Source: Phylloscopus collybita (taxonomy: Eukaryota; Chordata; Aves; Passeriformes; Phylloscopidae). From it: a stretch of DNA of 64,000 nucleotides. The DNA lies in NCBI GenBank assembly GCA_027886175.1, contig JAJNNQ010000100.1, positions 310,001 through 374,000 of the forward strand, given 5' to 3'. A program made the position numbers and the translations under genes. Numbering within the stretch: position 1 is the stretch's first letter; every line of letters starts with the position of its first letter. This document shows, in pieces, positions 22,635 through 35,058 of the stretch. The notes under the pieces are model-generated. The model was not told the DNA's origin, made no database searches, and saw only the letters and a program-made list of their open reading frames with translations.

Positions 22635-22911
22635 CTGCCCTGCCCAACAGTGGGAGTGAGCAGAGTCCGGGAGGGACGTGGGAGCCAGCGCCGTGGCCGT
22701 GGGCAGCGGTGCCCTCCCTGCCCTGGTCGAGGCAGGTCCAGCTGCAGGAGCCTGGCGCAGGGTCCCACTGCAGTGGCAGTCCCATGGGCAGGTTGAGGGC
22801 TGGCAGTGGAGCTCCTCTCCCTCTGAAGAGCTCCCAGTGGCAGTGAGGTTCTCGCAGAACCTCATCAGCCGTTGCTGACAGGTTTCAGTGAGATGGAGAA
22901 GTATCACACAC
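22635..22911 (-). other. Possible exon, function unknown
   Basis: A textbook acceptor (TTTTCCTTTTAG) lies above 22911 and opens the only stop-free frame, starting VILLHLTETCQQRLMRF. It stays open for 92 codons to a weak donor (CAG then GTTTTA) below 22635. The first 35 residues look helical; the rest is Ser/Pro/Ala/Cys-rich and not coiled coil. The phases would allow insertion before the exon at 15798 only together with an exon such as 34991-35058. It could be an alternative exon, a non-coding RNA exon or chance. Confidence 0.28.
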
Positions 22912-23459
22912 CTAAAAGGAAAAGACAGGACGAAGAATTTAACCTTACTCCACAATCATACTTGCTTTGTCAGAATAAAAGTCAGAGCTAAATCCTGCTG
23001 CCTCACAACTTCCCACTCTGCAAAGTGCTCAGGCACAGACATTTTCCACTGACTGCAGGCACAAGGCAGAGACTCCAGCATGAGGTCAGCAGAGCAGCAC
23101 CACCACCAAATTCTGCAGCAGCAATGGAAGACTGTCATGATGCAAAGCAACAAGGTCACATGATATGCCCAAGAGCCCTCAGAAAGGCAAAGGCTCTCAA
23201 GATATTGCAGAGGGAAGCTCAGAATTGCTCTCAGTTCATTAGGCTTTGCCTGAGGGGTTTTCTTCCAATATTAACTACAAACAAGCTTAAGGTTTCGTGC
23301 ATGCAATGCAGAAAGGTGAAGGCGAAGGTTTGCCAAAAGCCATTTGTATATATGCTAAGGCAATTCATATCTGTTTTTAAACCTCATCAAATATCCTGTG
23401 TACTAAGTCACCTTAAACAAGAACATTGAAAAAGATCTGTCAATACAACAGCATCTTTT
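22912..23459. other. Intron segment, no feature seen
   Basis: No exon, repeat or motif cluster was recognised here. Confidence 0.35.
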
Positions 23460-24140
23460 TCTGCATAGAAATTTTACATCAATGCTGGCAAAGAGTCTGT
23501 GCATAAATTACACATCGCATAACACACGGTGCAATTTCCTTCCCTCCAGGCACCGACACTGTGTTCCCCTGCAGCCCGCCTGTTCCTCCGAGCTTTATGA
23601 CCCCGGTGAGATGAGCTCTCGCTGGTTTTTTCCTCGTTACATTCTGATATTTCAAAGCATGGCCTGCTTCTCACTCCCATCTCCCTGCTTCACATTATTA
23701 ATGAATTGGAAAGCAGACATCATTAGTTTTTGGAGACCATTTCTTTTAAAATTTACAGAACCCTTCATCTGAATCCCCAGAGCCAGTCTGCTGTTCTCAT
23801 CTTGGAATCTTATTAGCATCATATCTCCTGGATCCTGCCATGCAAACTGCATTGCTATGCACTTTCCAGCACTTGACCCTTTTGCGGACGGAATTAATTT
23901 TCTCTTTGAAGCCGGAGCAGCATGCTGTTGTGCTTGTTAAAGGAATAAAACTCATGGTGGAAGAGAGGAAATAAGCAGAGGTTATTCTCAGTTAAATATA
24001 GGCCACAATGAGTTTTATATAGGCAGGCTAAGAGAGATTGGCCAAAAGAAATAATAGATTGATGATGCTTTATTACCAGAAACATTTCCCAAAATAGCAG
24101 GCAAATAAACTGATGGATAATACTCACTGGGAATTTTTGG
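23460..24140. promoter_or_regulatory. Candidate conserved non-coding element (long)
   Basis: About 680 bp of repeat-free, information-rich sequence with many homeodomain-type cores: TGCATAAATTACACATCGC (23500), CACATTATTAATGAATTGG (23691), CATCATTAGTTTTTGG, GGAATTAATTTTCTC (23890). CpGs survive here (CATCGCATAAC, GCGGACGG) although the surroundings are CpG-poor, a texture often seen in deeply conserved enhancers. Confidence 0.45.
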
Positions 24141-27100
24141 GTTTATAGCTTCTCCTGTCCAGCAGCATCACCTTTCTTTGCAACAATCTGAATCTGCCAC
24201 CTGCTTCTGTATCCAAAATACCCCCAGACTTCTGGTGAATAAACAGTGACTTTTGGTGGAATTAATGTGAAAAAAGGAAAGAACCAGAATTTGCTCCCTG
24301 CTCTGGGCAATGGAAAGGTGCCCAAGCTCCCTAGGAAGTGCCTAAATTAAAGCCCTGGTAGAAAGAGGTCTTTCTCTAAAAGAGTGCAATATCTAGCACC
24401 CCAAGAACATCCATGGCATTGCTACTATCCCCTTAAAAGGCACAACATCCCTAACACATGAAGTAAAGCAGTACTAGAAAATGTTAAGTGTTTGTTGCTC
24501 AGTCTGGGCTATTTCTTATTGCAGGGGGGCCCTGGAACTGAAAAACATCCCTCCCTCCTCTGCAGTGTTTTTACAATTTTGCTTCTGCTGTCTGGTTTTA
24601 GCAGCAACCTTTACTATGACCGCTGCAGAGGAAATTCCTTAGATGAAGGCTTCATCCTTTCCAAAAACTCATCAGGAATATGTTAATAAAAACTACAGAA
24701 GTTTATTTAAGTAACTTCTTGCAAAAAATAAAAAGCCTAAGAGCCCAGAATAGCAGAGCAAGGCTTACATCTTCACTATCAGTAAAGCAACCAGCCTGGA
24801 CTCAGGAGCTGGAACGGGTCTTGCATGGTTCACACAGCTGGCAGTGGGGTGGGTCACCAGTTTAAATCAATAGCTGGATTGCTCTTTTCTCATGGCTGGG
24901 CAGTGGTCCAAGTGAAAGGAGGAGAGAGGAATCCAGCTCATCCCAATCAGACAAGGAAGCCACAACCCTGGAGTCCTACTCATGTCATGGAGTCTAAAGG
25001 AAGAGCTCCTGAGCCAGGCAGGACTGGAAGCAATTCCTTCCTCTCTGCACACACCTGCCCTGTCCATCAGAGCCAGTCCAGAGATCAGCCCCAGAGATTG
25101 TCTTTGGTGAAAGTTGGTTCTACCTCATTTAGCTCACAAACAGCCAAATCTTGACAGCACCATCCAGGCACCTCTTCCAACACTCCAGAGGCCATGTCAC
25201 AGGCATACCCAGCACTCCAACTACCTATCCCTCCCCTTCCTATCTTGCCATGACCCATAACATTGGTCTGCCTGGGAATGAAAAGATCCCAGGCACAGGT
25301 ACCACGGGCAGTGTTAGGACAGTGCCTCATGGTATTCAGCAAGCCCAAATGTATTTTTCAGGCTACTGTGCTAGTAACACTGGGTGAGTGAGTATCATGT
25401 CCATTAGCTTATCCTTTAACCTGTCCTCCAAAGAGCAAGAGAATTGGAAAATTGGTACTCACTCTTTTCTCCTCGTTTACTCCTCACCTTCTGAAAACAT
25501 GGCAGTTGGTGCAGAATTCATCAGGCAAACGGTGTTACAGCAGCAGCACGAGTGCCAGAGACAGACTGGCAAGAGCTTATGAATAGCACAGTGGATGATC
25601 TATAGCCAAAGCCATGGGCAAGTGCTAGCCATTAGTCTGGGCACTGGTAATGCACTCCCTGAGTCCATTACTCACCAATCCATCAGGCAGCCTGCTACAG
25701 ACAGAGAGATTCCAGCACTTCTAAATCTGTAAAGCGATGGCTGGCAGCCTGCACTACATGCCCTAGGTTACAAGGGCATGGAGGAAGACAATTCATTTTA
25801 TGTCATAGCCAGTATTTCTTCTTCTCCTTTTCTGTGTGTACTTAAGAAATGGACCTTCTATTATCTGCAGATTGATAGCCAAGAGAATGCTCTGGTGTCT
25901 CTGATCACATTTACTACTGAGAAAGCTTTCAAAGGACAATGAACCTCGCAGTTCTCGTTAGGTGGAAACATGCACAAGTGCAGATGGAATTTCTTAATTT
26001 ATGAACAGTGCTTGCAGTAGAACTATTTTAGAAAAAACACTACAATTACAAGACACTATTGGAACACTAGATATGACAGAATCAAAATTGCCAGCATAAT
26101 TTGGGATCTTCTGCATAAGCATTTGTTATGGGCTCTGATGTACATCTCACACAATCCTGTACTTATTAATTCATATGTGCACAGAAAAGGCATCAGTCAG
26201 TGCTTCCTACCACAGCTCAGTGTGTGGCTCCAGCTCCAGCTTGCATTTAGTGCCCACCAGAGGTTTTGAAACCTCTCACAAAATTTTGCTATTAATCTGC
26301 TTGTGGAATTTCTATGACATTCATCACTCTCAGTTCTCCAGGGGCAGTCCCTAATCTCAACACCCCTGCAAGAAAAAAGTTTTATCATCTGCTCTTTCCA
26401 AGTGCCAAATAGAGACAGACTCAAGTGCAAGACTTCTCCTCTAATTTTAGGCACTTGGTTCAAGGTGTCTAGTTCTCATTTGTGGAGCACTTAACAACTT
26501 TACAGCACTTCAAATGTTTCAAGCAAAACTGTGACTGCTCAGCAATTCTGCAAAGAAATACATTCCTGTTCCAGCTGTGGAAGACAAGGAGTTATCTCCG
26601 AGGATCCTGGCTTGTCCATTGCCTCCAGTAACATAACAACCGTAACAACCCTACGGCTGCATCTGTCACTAAAGGCAACTCCCCATGAGGCAGGTCTGAA
26701 GCCACTGCTTGCCATCCACCAATACTTTCAGGTTCCACAGCAGCAGGGTGAGGAATCCCTCACATGACAACCACGTTTGTCCCATGATCCATTTCCACTG
26801 CAGGATCTTTGCACACAGCAGCTCACCAAGAACAGGCACTCACACCTGAGGCTGGGCTGAATCACACCAGCATGGCAGGTTCTGTAGCTTGGGAATGTAG
26901 GTCAAGAAATAGCAAGCAACCAACAAGAGAATCCTTCCATAGAAAATGTCAATATTATTTTATGTAACAATATGAGTCAATATTTACAGGTAAGTTAAAC
27001 ACAGGAACTTCAGACATTACTATATAAATAGGAAATTAATTTTGAATACCTGGTTCTAGGCATATTTTTAACTTTCCCTTGTCACAAGCAAAGTCTGTAA

Positions 27101-30100
27101 TGATGAACACACCAAACTCTCCCTCTTCTCTAACCTGACCCTGTTTTTCTCATCCACAGCTGCCTCAATTTTAACTTTGTAACTGCCCCTTTTAACTTTG
27201 TATTCAGGAGTCTGAGCATAAATAGGAAATGCCACTCATGTCCAACACAGGTGGATTCATGTTACAGTAAGCGCCTGAAATTTCTCATTTCATGCATTTT
27301 GAACACCCAGATTTGTAATTCAAAACCACTGACATGTTTTTGGTTTGTTTTCTTTTTTGGGAGCCAGTCTGGCCATAGAAGAAAATAGGCAGCCTGAAGC
27401 ATGAGATGTGGCCAAAGCAACCCATTAGAGCTCCCACTCCATACCCTGTCCAGAATGAGGACTGGGAAGCAGGGAAATGGAAGAACAAATGACAAATGGA
27501 AAAACCATGCAAAGAAAAGCATATGAGCCTGGCAGAACTAAAATCAAAGCTTTGTCATCCCAAGGAACGTCACTGTCCCAAAGAAGGAGGAAGAGGCACA
27601 CAGCAATAAAATGGGAGCAGTAGGAATTCATTTGCCTTGGAGGCATCCCTACACATGAACTCACACAGGCACAGAGGAAACCCTGCTCTGCTATTCCTGC
27701 AGGGAACCCTCACCCTCAGGCTTCCCCTAAAGCAAGCATTAACCTACTTATTGTGCCCTGGGGCAGTTTGCAGGGTGAGGAAGCTGCCTGTTTGGAAGGA
27801 AGGGGAGCAGATCTCAGTACAATATCCTATGGTCACCTGACAGCAACAACATGAACCTCTTCTCATTTTGGCAGAGCTGGGCTAAGGCAGGGCACCCTCT
27901 CGTCCTTGTTTTGAGCCATCTCCTTCCATCACTAGACAAAGTGTAACTTCATTAGAACAGAAGAGTCACCATTTTAGGAGCCCTTTTCTGGGGCAGCTTT
28001 GGAACCTTCAGCTTCTTCCTTCTGCCATTAAAGCTCTCTGACTGAGGGCCCAGGCTGAATCACCTGTGCCAGCCCTGTTCTGCTCATCTCACGGGATGGG
28101 AGAGGGACAAGGGATGTGACCACCCACCCTGCTTGCAAAACCCTCCCAAATTTCAGCTGCTGTCAAAGAGCCAAACACCATCTGCCAAAGCAGGGGAGTG
28201 CCAAGACATCCCTTCTCTGGGCATATGCTCATGAGGTTTGAACAGCCTTTATCCCTTCAGAAGATTTATCCTGCATCACCTGTTTCTCTGGCTTACCACC
28301 AAACCCAGAAAACCTGCTGTTATCCTGGATCCTCAGGATCAAGCACCAGAGCTTGCACTCAAGTATATGATCACAGCAGCAGGAGATACTGCTGCAGTTT
28401 TTAGCATGGGTCATGATGGTGCTACCTTTGAGACACACATATGTAGGTACTGGAGCAGAAAGTCCCAGTCCTGGGTCAGGGGACAGCACGATGACAGTGG
28501 CAAAATCAAAGCAAACAGAGTCACTGAGCTGACAAAGTGAGTGGGCACCACTAGGTTGGGCAAAACACGAGAAAGGGTGACCGAGTGTCTGGGGGAGCAG
28601 GAGCCACAGGCACTGTCTGAGCAGGCAAACAGAGGGGAGGCACCAGCTGGCAGTGAATGCTGAGTGACTGTGGTGATGATCTGTAGGAGAACTGCTGGCC
28701 TTTGCTGAAGGGCTTTCACCTGTGCTCTGACAGCTACTGCCAGTGATGTTCCTCCACCTTATACCTTGGAATACACACTTAAGAAAGGAACACACGGTTC
28801 TAAGGAAGAGAAACACCAGATCTCTCCATCTAGAAGCCTAATCCTACAAAATCTGCTCCTTCAGTTACTGAAGAAAAGTCTAAGTGGCTGAATTCCACTG
28901 TGCCAAGATACTTAACGATATAATTTCCAATCAGAGCTATCTTTACAAATACAGATCAGCTGCAGTGACCACTGTGCAGAGAGCACCAGAGCCACAAACA
29001 AGTCCCATCTCGGGACCTTAACATCAGGATGAATCTTAACAAGGATCCTGATTCCCTCCTGGGAATTCAGCAGCCTGTGCTGTTTTGTTGAAGATGCTGT
29101 CCACACAGCACCACTTGGCTCCCCAAGTCTGCAGCACCCTGACAAAATCTGCCTGTAGCATCTTTGATGAAATAGCACTTAATAACTTTTAGTAACTAAC
29201 AGCTTTTGAGTAATTCTTTTGATATAGAATTGTTTGTATTGCCTCATCTCACTGAATCTTTGCCTCCATCAAATCCAGGACCAGTGGTCTGGCTGCCATC
29301 CTGCCACCCTAATTTTATCTACACTAGGAACAAGGGAGTTGCACATTTACACAGTGATTGTTTTAACTTTGTTTATTTTCTCTGTCCTGCAAGCAATCAG
29401 CTTGCTTCTTTTTAAAGCCTGCAGTCAGCTTAATCTACTTAGCTGGGATTAATGGGAGATTTAGTAAAGATTTAAAGATTTTACACACTTTGCTTACAAC
29501 TGTTTTTATCTATAACCATCAGGCAAAAAGACCCATGCAGGTAAGCTGTTCCTAATGCTGGGGACATCCGTCAGCCGTGTGTCAAGGCTGGTGATGTGAT
29601 GCTGATGGCTGATGCTTTTTGCTGGCACACTGGTGCCCTCATGGACCTGCTCAGTCAATGCTTAGAGTCTGTCTGTACATCACCCTTCTTCTGCAAGGCT
29701 GAGTAAGGGAGGGAAAGAGCTGCCAGCTCAGAATGTGGGTCATTGCACTGGCATCAGCAGCTGCCCCTGCCAGTATCTGGCATTGATAGAAGTGGAAAAT
29801 TGGGATTATCCATCCAGCTGAGGCTGGCATTGCCTGATGGTGTATGCCTTACTCAGGAGAGGTGGGAAGGAAACTTCAGTTCCTAGGGGTTATCTGTAAC
29901 TGTATCTTACTGCTGGAAACAGCACTGGTACTGGAAGAATGGAAGCAGGCAGTGGAGTGACTCTAAGTTGAATGGGAACCCTTCTTGGAGATGATAACAA
30001 CAGGCAATGCCAGTAGGCATGTGGCTAACCTGTGCTCTGCTGGGGAGCCCCAGGCACGGAGGAGCCACAGATCACAAGTCCCTGGGTCTGTGTCTCAGAC

Positions 30101-31900
30101 AATTTATCTCTTTGAGGGACAGAGAGCAAGTCCTGCGGGCAAAGGCCCCAGGAAGTCCCAAGGATAGAGCTGCAGGGAATTCTTCCAGTGCCACAGGGGA
30201 GGAACCATGGGAGAACACTGGAAGAGAGCAACACAAATCTGTCAGGCACACTGTTCAGCTGGCAAAAGCCACCACCTCCATAGACACCCAGACCATGAAT
30301 GAGCAGCAGTGTGAGAGATTCCCCATGCACTGTCTCTTGTTACTGACCTACAGAGACCAGACAATTGTGTCTGGCAGATACAGAGGTTTTGGTGCCTGTT
30401 CTAGATGACCTTTCCTTCTCCCACCCCAAAAAAGCTGTTTCATCCCTACACATTCACCAGCCCTTGGTGCAGCATCAAAACCACAACAGAACATTCAGGT
30501 GTTTTGGTGGTTTCATAAAGATATCAGAAAGCAGCATAGAGTGTGAGTTGGAAGGCCAGAACTAGGACACTGAACAGCCTAGAGCAGGATGGGGACTGGG
30601 ACCAGCTCCCCATGGCACAAGGAGTGGGACCGGGACCTGCAGAGCCCAGAACACGGTGAGGTGGCTCGACACAGCAGTGGGCTCTCCCCAAACAGAGAGT
30701 GGCTACCCCCTGACACCTGCAAATTGCCCCACAGGAAGAGCTCCTCCTCCCAGCCATGGCCCAGCCTTGGTGCTTGTCAGCCCTGACAGCCTGCCCATCC
30801 CTGGTCTCCTCTGGAGAACCACACCAGTCCCAGTGTAAGATCTGCTGTGCTACACTGAAGATCCCAACAGGGAAGCAGACATTCTTCTCTCCTTCCCAGC
30901 CTGAAGGAGCCTTTGTGACAAGTGAAGCAGAGTGGTTTGCTTTGAGGTTAAAAAGATCTGTCTCCTGACATTGCAGGGCCACTGATCATGGAGCTGTGGG
31001 AAATCCCCCAAGGCCACCATCCCACTTCCTCCCACTGCTCTCAGCCCTTCCTGCTCTCCACAGAGCCCCCTACCTCCAGCGGTTCAGGTGTTGGGAACAC
31101 CAGTTGTTCCTCAGTGGCCCCAGCATTGCATTTTCTCCACGTCAGACTCAGTTACTTTTCAGTGCCAGCAAGGACCAGCATGGGGACAGTCACCCCTTGC
31201 TGCTGGGGCAAGCACCAACCCTGAGCAGCAACAAGCATAAGATGCTCCAGAGTCTGGCTGTGCTGCTGTCTCTCACTGGTGTGTCACACAGACTACATGC
31301 TGGTTTGCCTTGTACCTGATGTGGAGGGTCTCTTCATATTCCCACACCAGACATCTCCAGTTACAGGTAACAGCACAGTCTCTGAACTCACTGCTTTGTC
31401 CTGGGGATGCTCAGTGTGACTCCCACTGTCACAGCCTGTACCTCCATCCACGAAACAAACCACACACACAGCCACAGTATTTTGAAACTGATGGAAAGGG
31501 TGAGATCCTTCACTTTTGAGGCATCTAACACCAAAAGTGATTTGGAACCAGGGAAAGAAACATTTGGGTTTTACAACTGAAACACAGACTTTCAAGAGCA
31601 GCAAACACAGTTTCTTGCCCAAAAGCTCTTTTGGGGACTTCACAGGGCTGAGGAAGGCTGACACTGAGCTGCCCTGACCCCTAGGCTCTCCCAATCCCGT
31701 TGCTCCTTGTCAGATGCTGCCCAGAGTGGCAGGCTGTGACCCACGCAGCTTTTCACAGGCCTGCACATTATTATTTATCCTCCCCCTGTGCAGACAGCTC
31801 GAAACGGTGTCTTGCCCAGGTACAAGAGCCCAAATGCACTCCCTTGGTGCTCCCCAGATCACCAGACATGCAAAGAAGAGGGAGAAAAGAAAATGTTGTA
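24141..31900. other. Intron interior, no supported feature
   Basis: About 7.8 kb in which I find no exon with paired splice sites, no CpG island and no clear repeat family. The largest open frame (28229-28816, minus) lacks any recognisable domain. Small AT-rich patches near 26930-27060 and 29170-29230 may be minor conserved elements. Confidence 0.35.
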
Positions 31901-32300
31901 ATACCTGTCCTGATTGTCCGGATACTCCAGAGACCTTTCCAGTCTGGTCCCGAAGGCTGCGGCGTTGGGCAGGGCGCTCCGGGTCCCTCCGCTGCGGTGC
32001 CAGCCCCGCAGCTGAGCCTGCAGCTCTCCCCAAGGTCACACGTGGGGCTCAAATCCGAGCAGGGACTGGACCTGGTGCAGAGCAAGCCCGCAGGAATCCC
32101 ACTGTGCAGTTCGGGAGAGGCTCGAGGCGGCTCCTCGATGCACATCGTGCCTACCAGCTCACCGACCTGAAGAGGCAGGGGCTCTGTGGCTGGTGGGAGC
32201 CCCAGGAGACACGAGCAAGCCTTGGCTGAGCCACCTGTGGGACTGCCTGGCCATCCAGCCCGGCGCCCTGGCCCTAGCCCTGCATCCTCGGAGAAGTTCG
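31901..32300. promoter_or_regulatory. GC-rich, CpG-containing patch
   Basis: CpG-containing sequence with a minus-strand donor-like border (GGACAG then GTATTA) at 31902-31907. The frame above it reads ELQAQLRGWHRS and is open for about 45 codons, but no good acceptor precedes it. It could be a first exon of a minus-strand transcript starting in this patch, or simply the shoulder of the larger CpG island to the right. Confidence 0.3.
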
Positions 32301-32479
32301 AGGGGAGCAGGTGGGAGCTTGGTAGAGGGACAAACGGGAAATAAATAAAGCAAAAGGACAGGGTGGGAAGGGGGGCTCAGTTCTCATTCCCAGACGTTTG
32401 CACTCCCAGACTCAAGCAGACTTTGCAAAGCGAGTGCGGACCCTCCTGGCAGGGCAGCCGGCAGCTGCCTCCCCACACT

Positions 32480-32640
32480 GCAGTTTTTATAAATTCTGGG
32501 AAACACTTTTAGAAAGACACTGGCACTCATAAATTATACAGCTCATTTGCATATTCCAGTCATGAGACATTATGCAAATGTGACCTGATTTGCATAATGG
32601 ATTCCTCTTGTCGCTTCACTTGCTTCATGCTTTTAAAAAA
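32480..32640. promoter_or_regulatory. Element with three perfect POU octamers
   Basis: Three perfect octamers fall within 51 bp: ATTTGCAT at 32545-32552, ATGCAAAT at 32572-32579 and ATTTGCAT at 32588-32595. They are flanked by TATAAATTCTGG and CATAAATTATACAGC. Octamers bind POU factors such as OCT1, OCT4 and BRN2. The block sits between two CpG-rich patches, so it may be a promoter-proximal or enhancer module. Confidence 0.55.
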
Positions 32641-32829
32641 CAAAATGAAATAAAATGAAAGCACAGGAAGGTGAAAGCGGCAAGTTCCCAGCGCTGCTGC
32701 GCCTCCTCCTGCCACACTGTCACCCTCAGCGCGGCACACCGGGGCAAGGGAGAGTGAAAAACCAAAGCCCTCATGGCTTATTTCTCTCATAATTACAAAA
32801 AACTAACTTTCCTTTGGTTTTGGTGCTTC

Positions 32830-33720
32830 AGCCCAAGCGACACATCGGAGCCGATGAGGGGAACTGAGCTCCGGCAGGCAGGACAAGATGGTGACGGCCG
32901 GGGGCCTCTGGTGCTGCAGGCTGCCGTGCAGGGTGTGCAGGGTGTGCAGGGTGTGCAGGGTGTGCAGGGTGCTCGGGCTGGGGGCCGTGCGCTGGCAGCC
33001 GCCCGTGGGCTGCCGTGGGGCTCTGGGGCACAGGCTGCCTGCTGCAACGGCAGCAGCGCCCGTTCGGAAAGACGGGGGCATGGGAGAGGCGAGGGGAGGG
33101 GGTGTGTCGGTTCTGTAGAGCAGAATGCAGGGGCGATCTGTCGCAAGGACGAGGCAGGAGTGCCCGCCGCCCCGGCACGCTCCAACAGGCGACGGCCGCC
33201 CGGCCATCCCTGGGCAGGGCCGGGGCAGCCGCGGGCGCTCCCGGCCCCCCTGCACCCGAGCCAGGCACAGCCGTGCCAGGCGGCCGGACCCTGTGGGAAA
33301 ACTTAACTGTAATTCTTCAGCTTTTAAAATCAATTAACCCGTGTGTTAATTAACATCAAGTCGACGGGAGGAGGAGGAGGAGGGGAGAGCGGGAGGGAGG
33401 AGGGAGGAAAAGAGCTGCAAGGGCGGATGGCAGCGGAGTTGGCACAGTGCCATCCATTCAGTGGCAACGCCACAGCTCCCTGCGATCGCGGCAGCGGGTA
33501 TATGTTACGGGGGCCCTGAGCGCGGGCCAGACACTGCCGTAGAGCCAAGGGAGATTATCCAGACCCCCAGGAGCAAACGGCAGGCAGCGACCGGAGGCGC
33601 GAGTGCCAGGATTACAGACCAGGCTCCTCCGCAGCGAGCCCTTCCTCGGACGCACACCATGGGGATGGGGCTCCCCCGCCAGCGCCGCACAACTCGGACT
33701 TCCAGCACTTTTCCCCCCTT
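32830..33720. promoter_or_regulatory. Orphan CpG island inside the 40-kb intron
   Basis: Dense CpGs throughout, for example around CAGCCGCCCGTGGG, GGCGACGGCCGCCCGGCC and GATCGCGGCAGCGGG. A 9-bp tandem (CAGGGTGTG, four copies) lies at 32929-32972. No coiled-coil exon or known protein is encoded. An AT-rich conserved-looking stretch with TCAATTAACCC and GTTAATTAACATC interrupts it at 33300-33360. CpG islands beside such elements usually mark promoters of developmental genes or their non-coding transcripts. Confidence 0.55.
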
Positions 33721-33759
33721 TAGACATCATTCTGCCGCAGTGGAGCCAGCACAACGGAT

Positions 33760-34330
33760 GCTTTCACACCCTGCGAGACAAAGGCCGTCGTCTCCGCCAT
33801 GACACCGCTCCGTTCCAAGCCGAGGCCGGCATCTTGGAGTCTTTAAAAATAAATGGAAAAGGGAAATGCGAACAATAAACACAGCAATCGAAAAAAACCT
33901 CATCAACAAACCCCTTGTGCCCACTCTCCATGCCAGGGGCAACATGGGCATCTGTCGCAGCAGAAGGCGTTTGTGTGGGGCTTGCTTTTTTTTTTTTGGC
34001 TTTTTTTTTTTTTTTCCCCCGCAAGCTGTTGGCGTGTTTTGCCATTCAGGTTCGGTTACAATTAATACCAAAAAAACCCCAACCACACCCAGCCCAGTCA
34101 ACAACAAACAAAAGGGAGTAGTCGACATGGAGGGAGAAATGCCCAGAGAAGCTGCAAGAATGCGAGCTCCGGCCGATGCCATTTGCCATTTGGACAACCT
34201 CGGGGAAAGGTGCCAAATCTGCGGCTCGGGAAGGACCCCGAGGAGGGAACGTGAAGGTCTCCGAACAGCCGAGGGAAGGAAAGGAGGAAGGAATACCGCT
34301 CTTACAGGGCAGGATCAGACTGCACACAGC
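33760..34330. promoter_or_regulatory. CpG island shoulder and possible conserved element
   Basis: Continues with moderate CpG content (CCGAGGCCGGCATC near 33822). A T-rich run lies at 33985-34018 and an A-run/CCCCAACC tract at 34070-34084. Possibly transcribed; no coding evidence. Confidence 0.3.
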
Positions 34331-34369
34331 CTCTGCTGGGAGGAGAGGGAATGTTTGACGGTGTAGCGA

Positions 34370-34640
34370 GATGCCTGTGTATGCACACGCACAAGGAACA
34401 GCGCGTACAGACACACAGACACACATGCACACACCGCCTCGGGTCGGTGCAGAGGAGCTGTGTGCGTGGGGGGTGAGGAGATGTGTGTGTGCCTCTGTGT
34501 ACACACGCGTGCGGCCGTGCGGGGTATTTATTTGTGTGCACGCGTGCAACACGCGCAGGGAGGTGTATATTTGTGTGCCTCAGTGAGAGAGAACGACAGG
34601 GAGTGAGGAAGAGACAGACACACACACATTCACCCACCGT
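34370..34640. repeat. Degenerate (CA)n/(TG)n and CG alternating tract
   Basis: Alternating purine-pyrimidine DNA: ACACACAGACACACATG, then GTGTGTGTGCCTCTGTG, ACACACGCGTGCGG and GTGTGCACGCGTGCAACACG. It mixes CA, TG and CG steps and is favourable for Z-DNA. Confidence 0.7.
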
Positions 34641-34990
34641 CAGGATACATCCCACTTTTTGACCTAGGTGTACACGGAAGACAAAATAAAAATCATACTG
34701 GAGCAGCAAGCAGGCAGCAGAGATTTATCTACATTCACTGCTATCACCAGGGAGATGAATGGGGCCGATCTGAAGCCCTTCACGAGATCCACTATGGGAG
34801 TGAAGGAGGAGGAGGGATGCCACACAGACATGCACAAACTTGAAGACAGAGAGATTTGGAAGGTGCTACTGGTGAAACCCAGGTGGCACTCGGAGGGCGA
34901 GCAAGGGAAGGAGCGGCGCGGGTGCTCCACGGGGTCCGGAGGGCGCGGGGGCTCCTGGACAAGGGCGTCAAGGGACAGCTGGCTACTTAC

Positions 34991-35058
34991 GTTGTCTGCG
35001 CTGCTGAGGATCCTGCAAGGTGCTCTGTTGGCACTGGGCGCTGAGCCAGGGAAGGGCA
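34991..35058 (-). other. Possible 68-bp exon, function unknown
   Basis: Bordered by a strong acceptor (CTTTTGTCTCCAG above 35058) and a consensus donor (GACAAC then GTAAGTAG below 34991). All three frames are open: one reads AQCQQSTLQDPQQRRQ and another PSLAQRPVPTEHLAG. Only the second keeps phase with both the exon at 55783 and the candidate at 22911. Its place at the edge of the orphan CpG island equally suits a non-coding exon. Confidence 0.3.

Noticed and set aside
28229..28816. 195-codon minus-strand frame
   Set aside because: No domain, no coiled-coil composition, and the only internal donor-like site lacks a convincing acceptor.
32773..33306. Plus frame with GVQ repeats as a collagen-like protein
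   Set aside because: The repeat is a four-copy 9-bp tandem within a CpG island; no collagen Gly-X-Y pattern beyond it.
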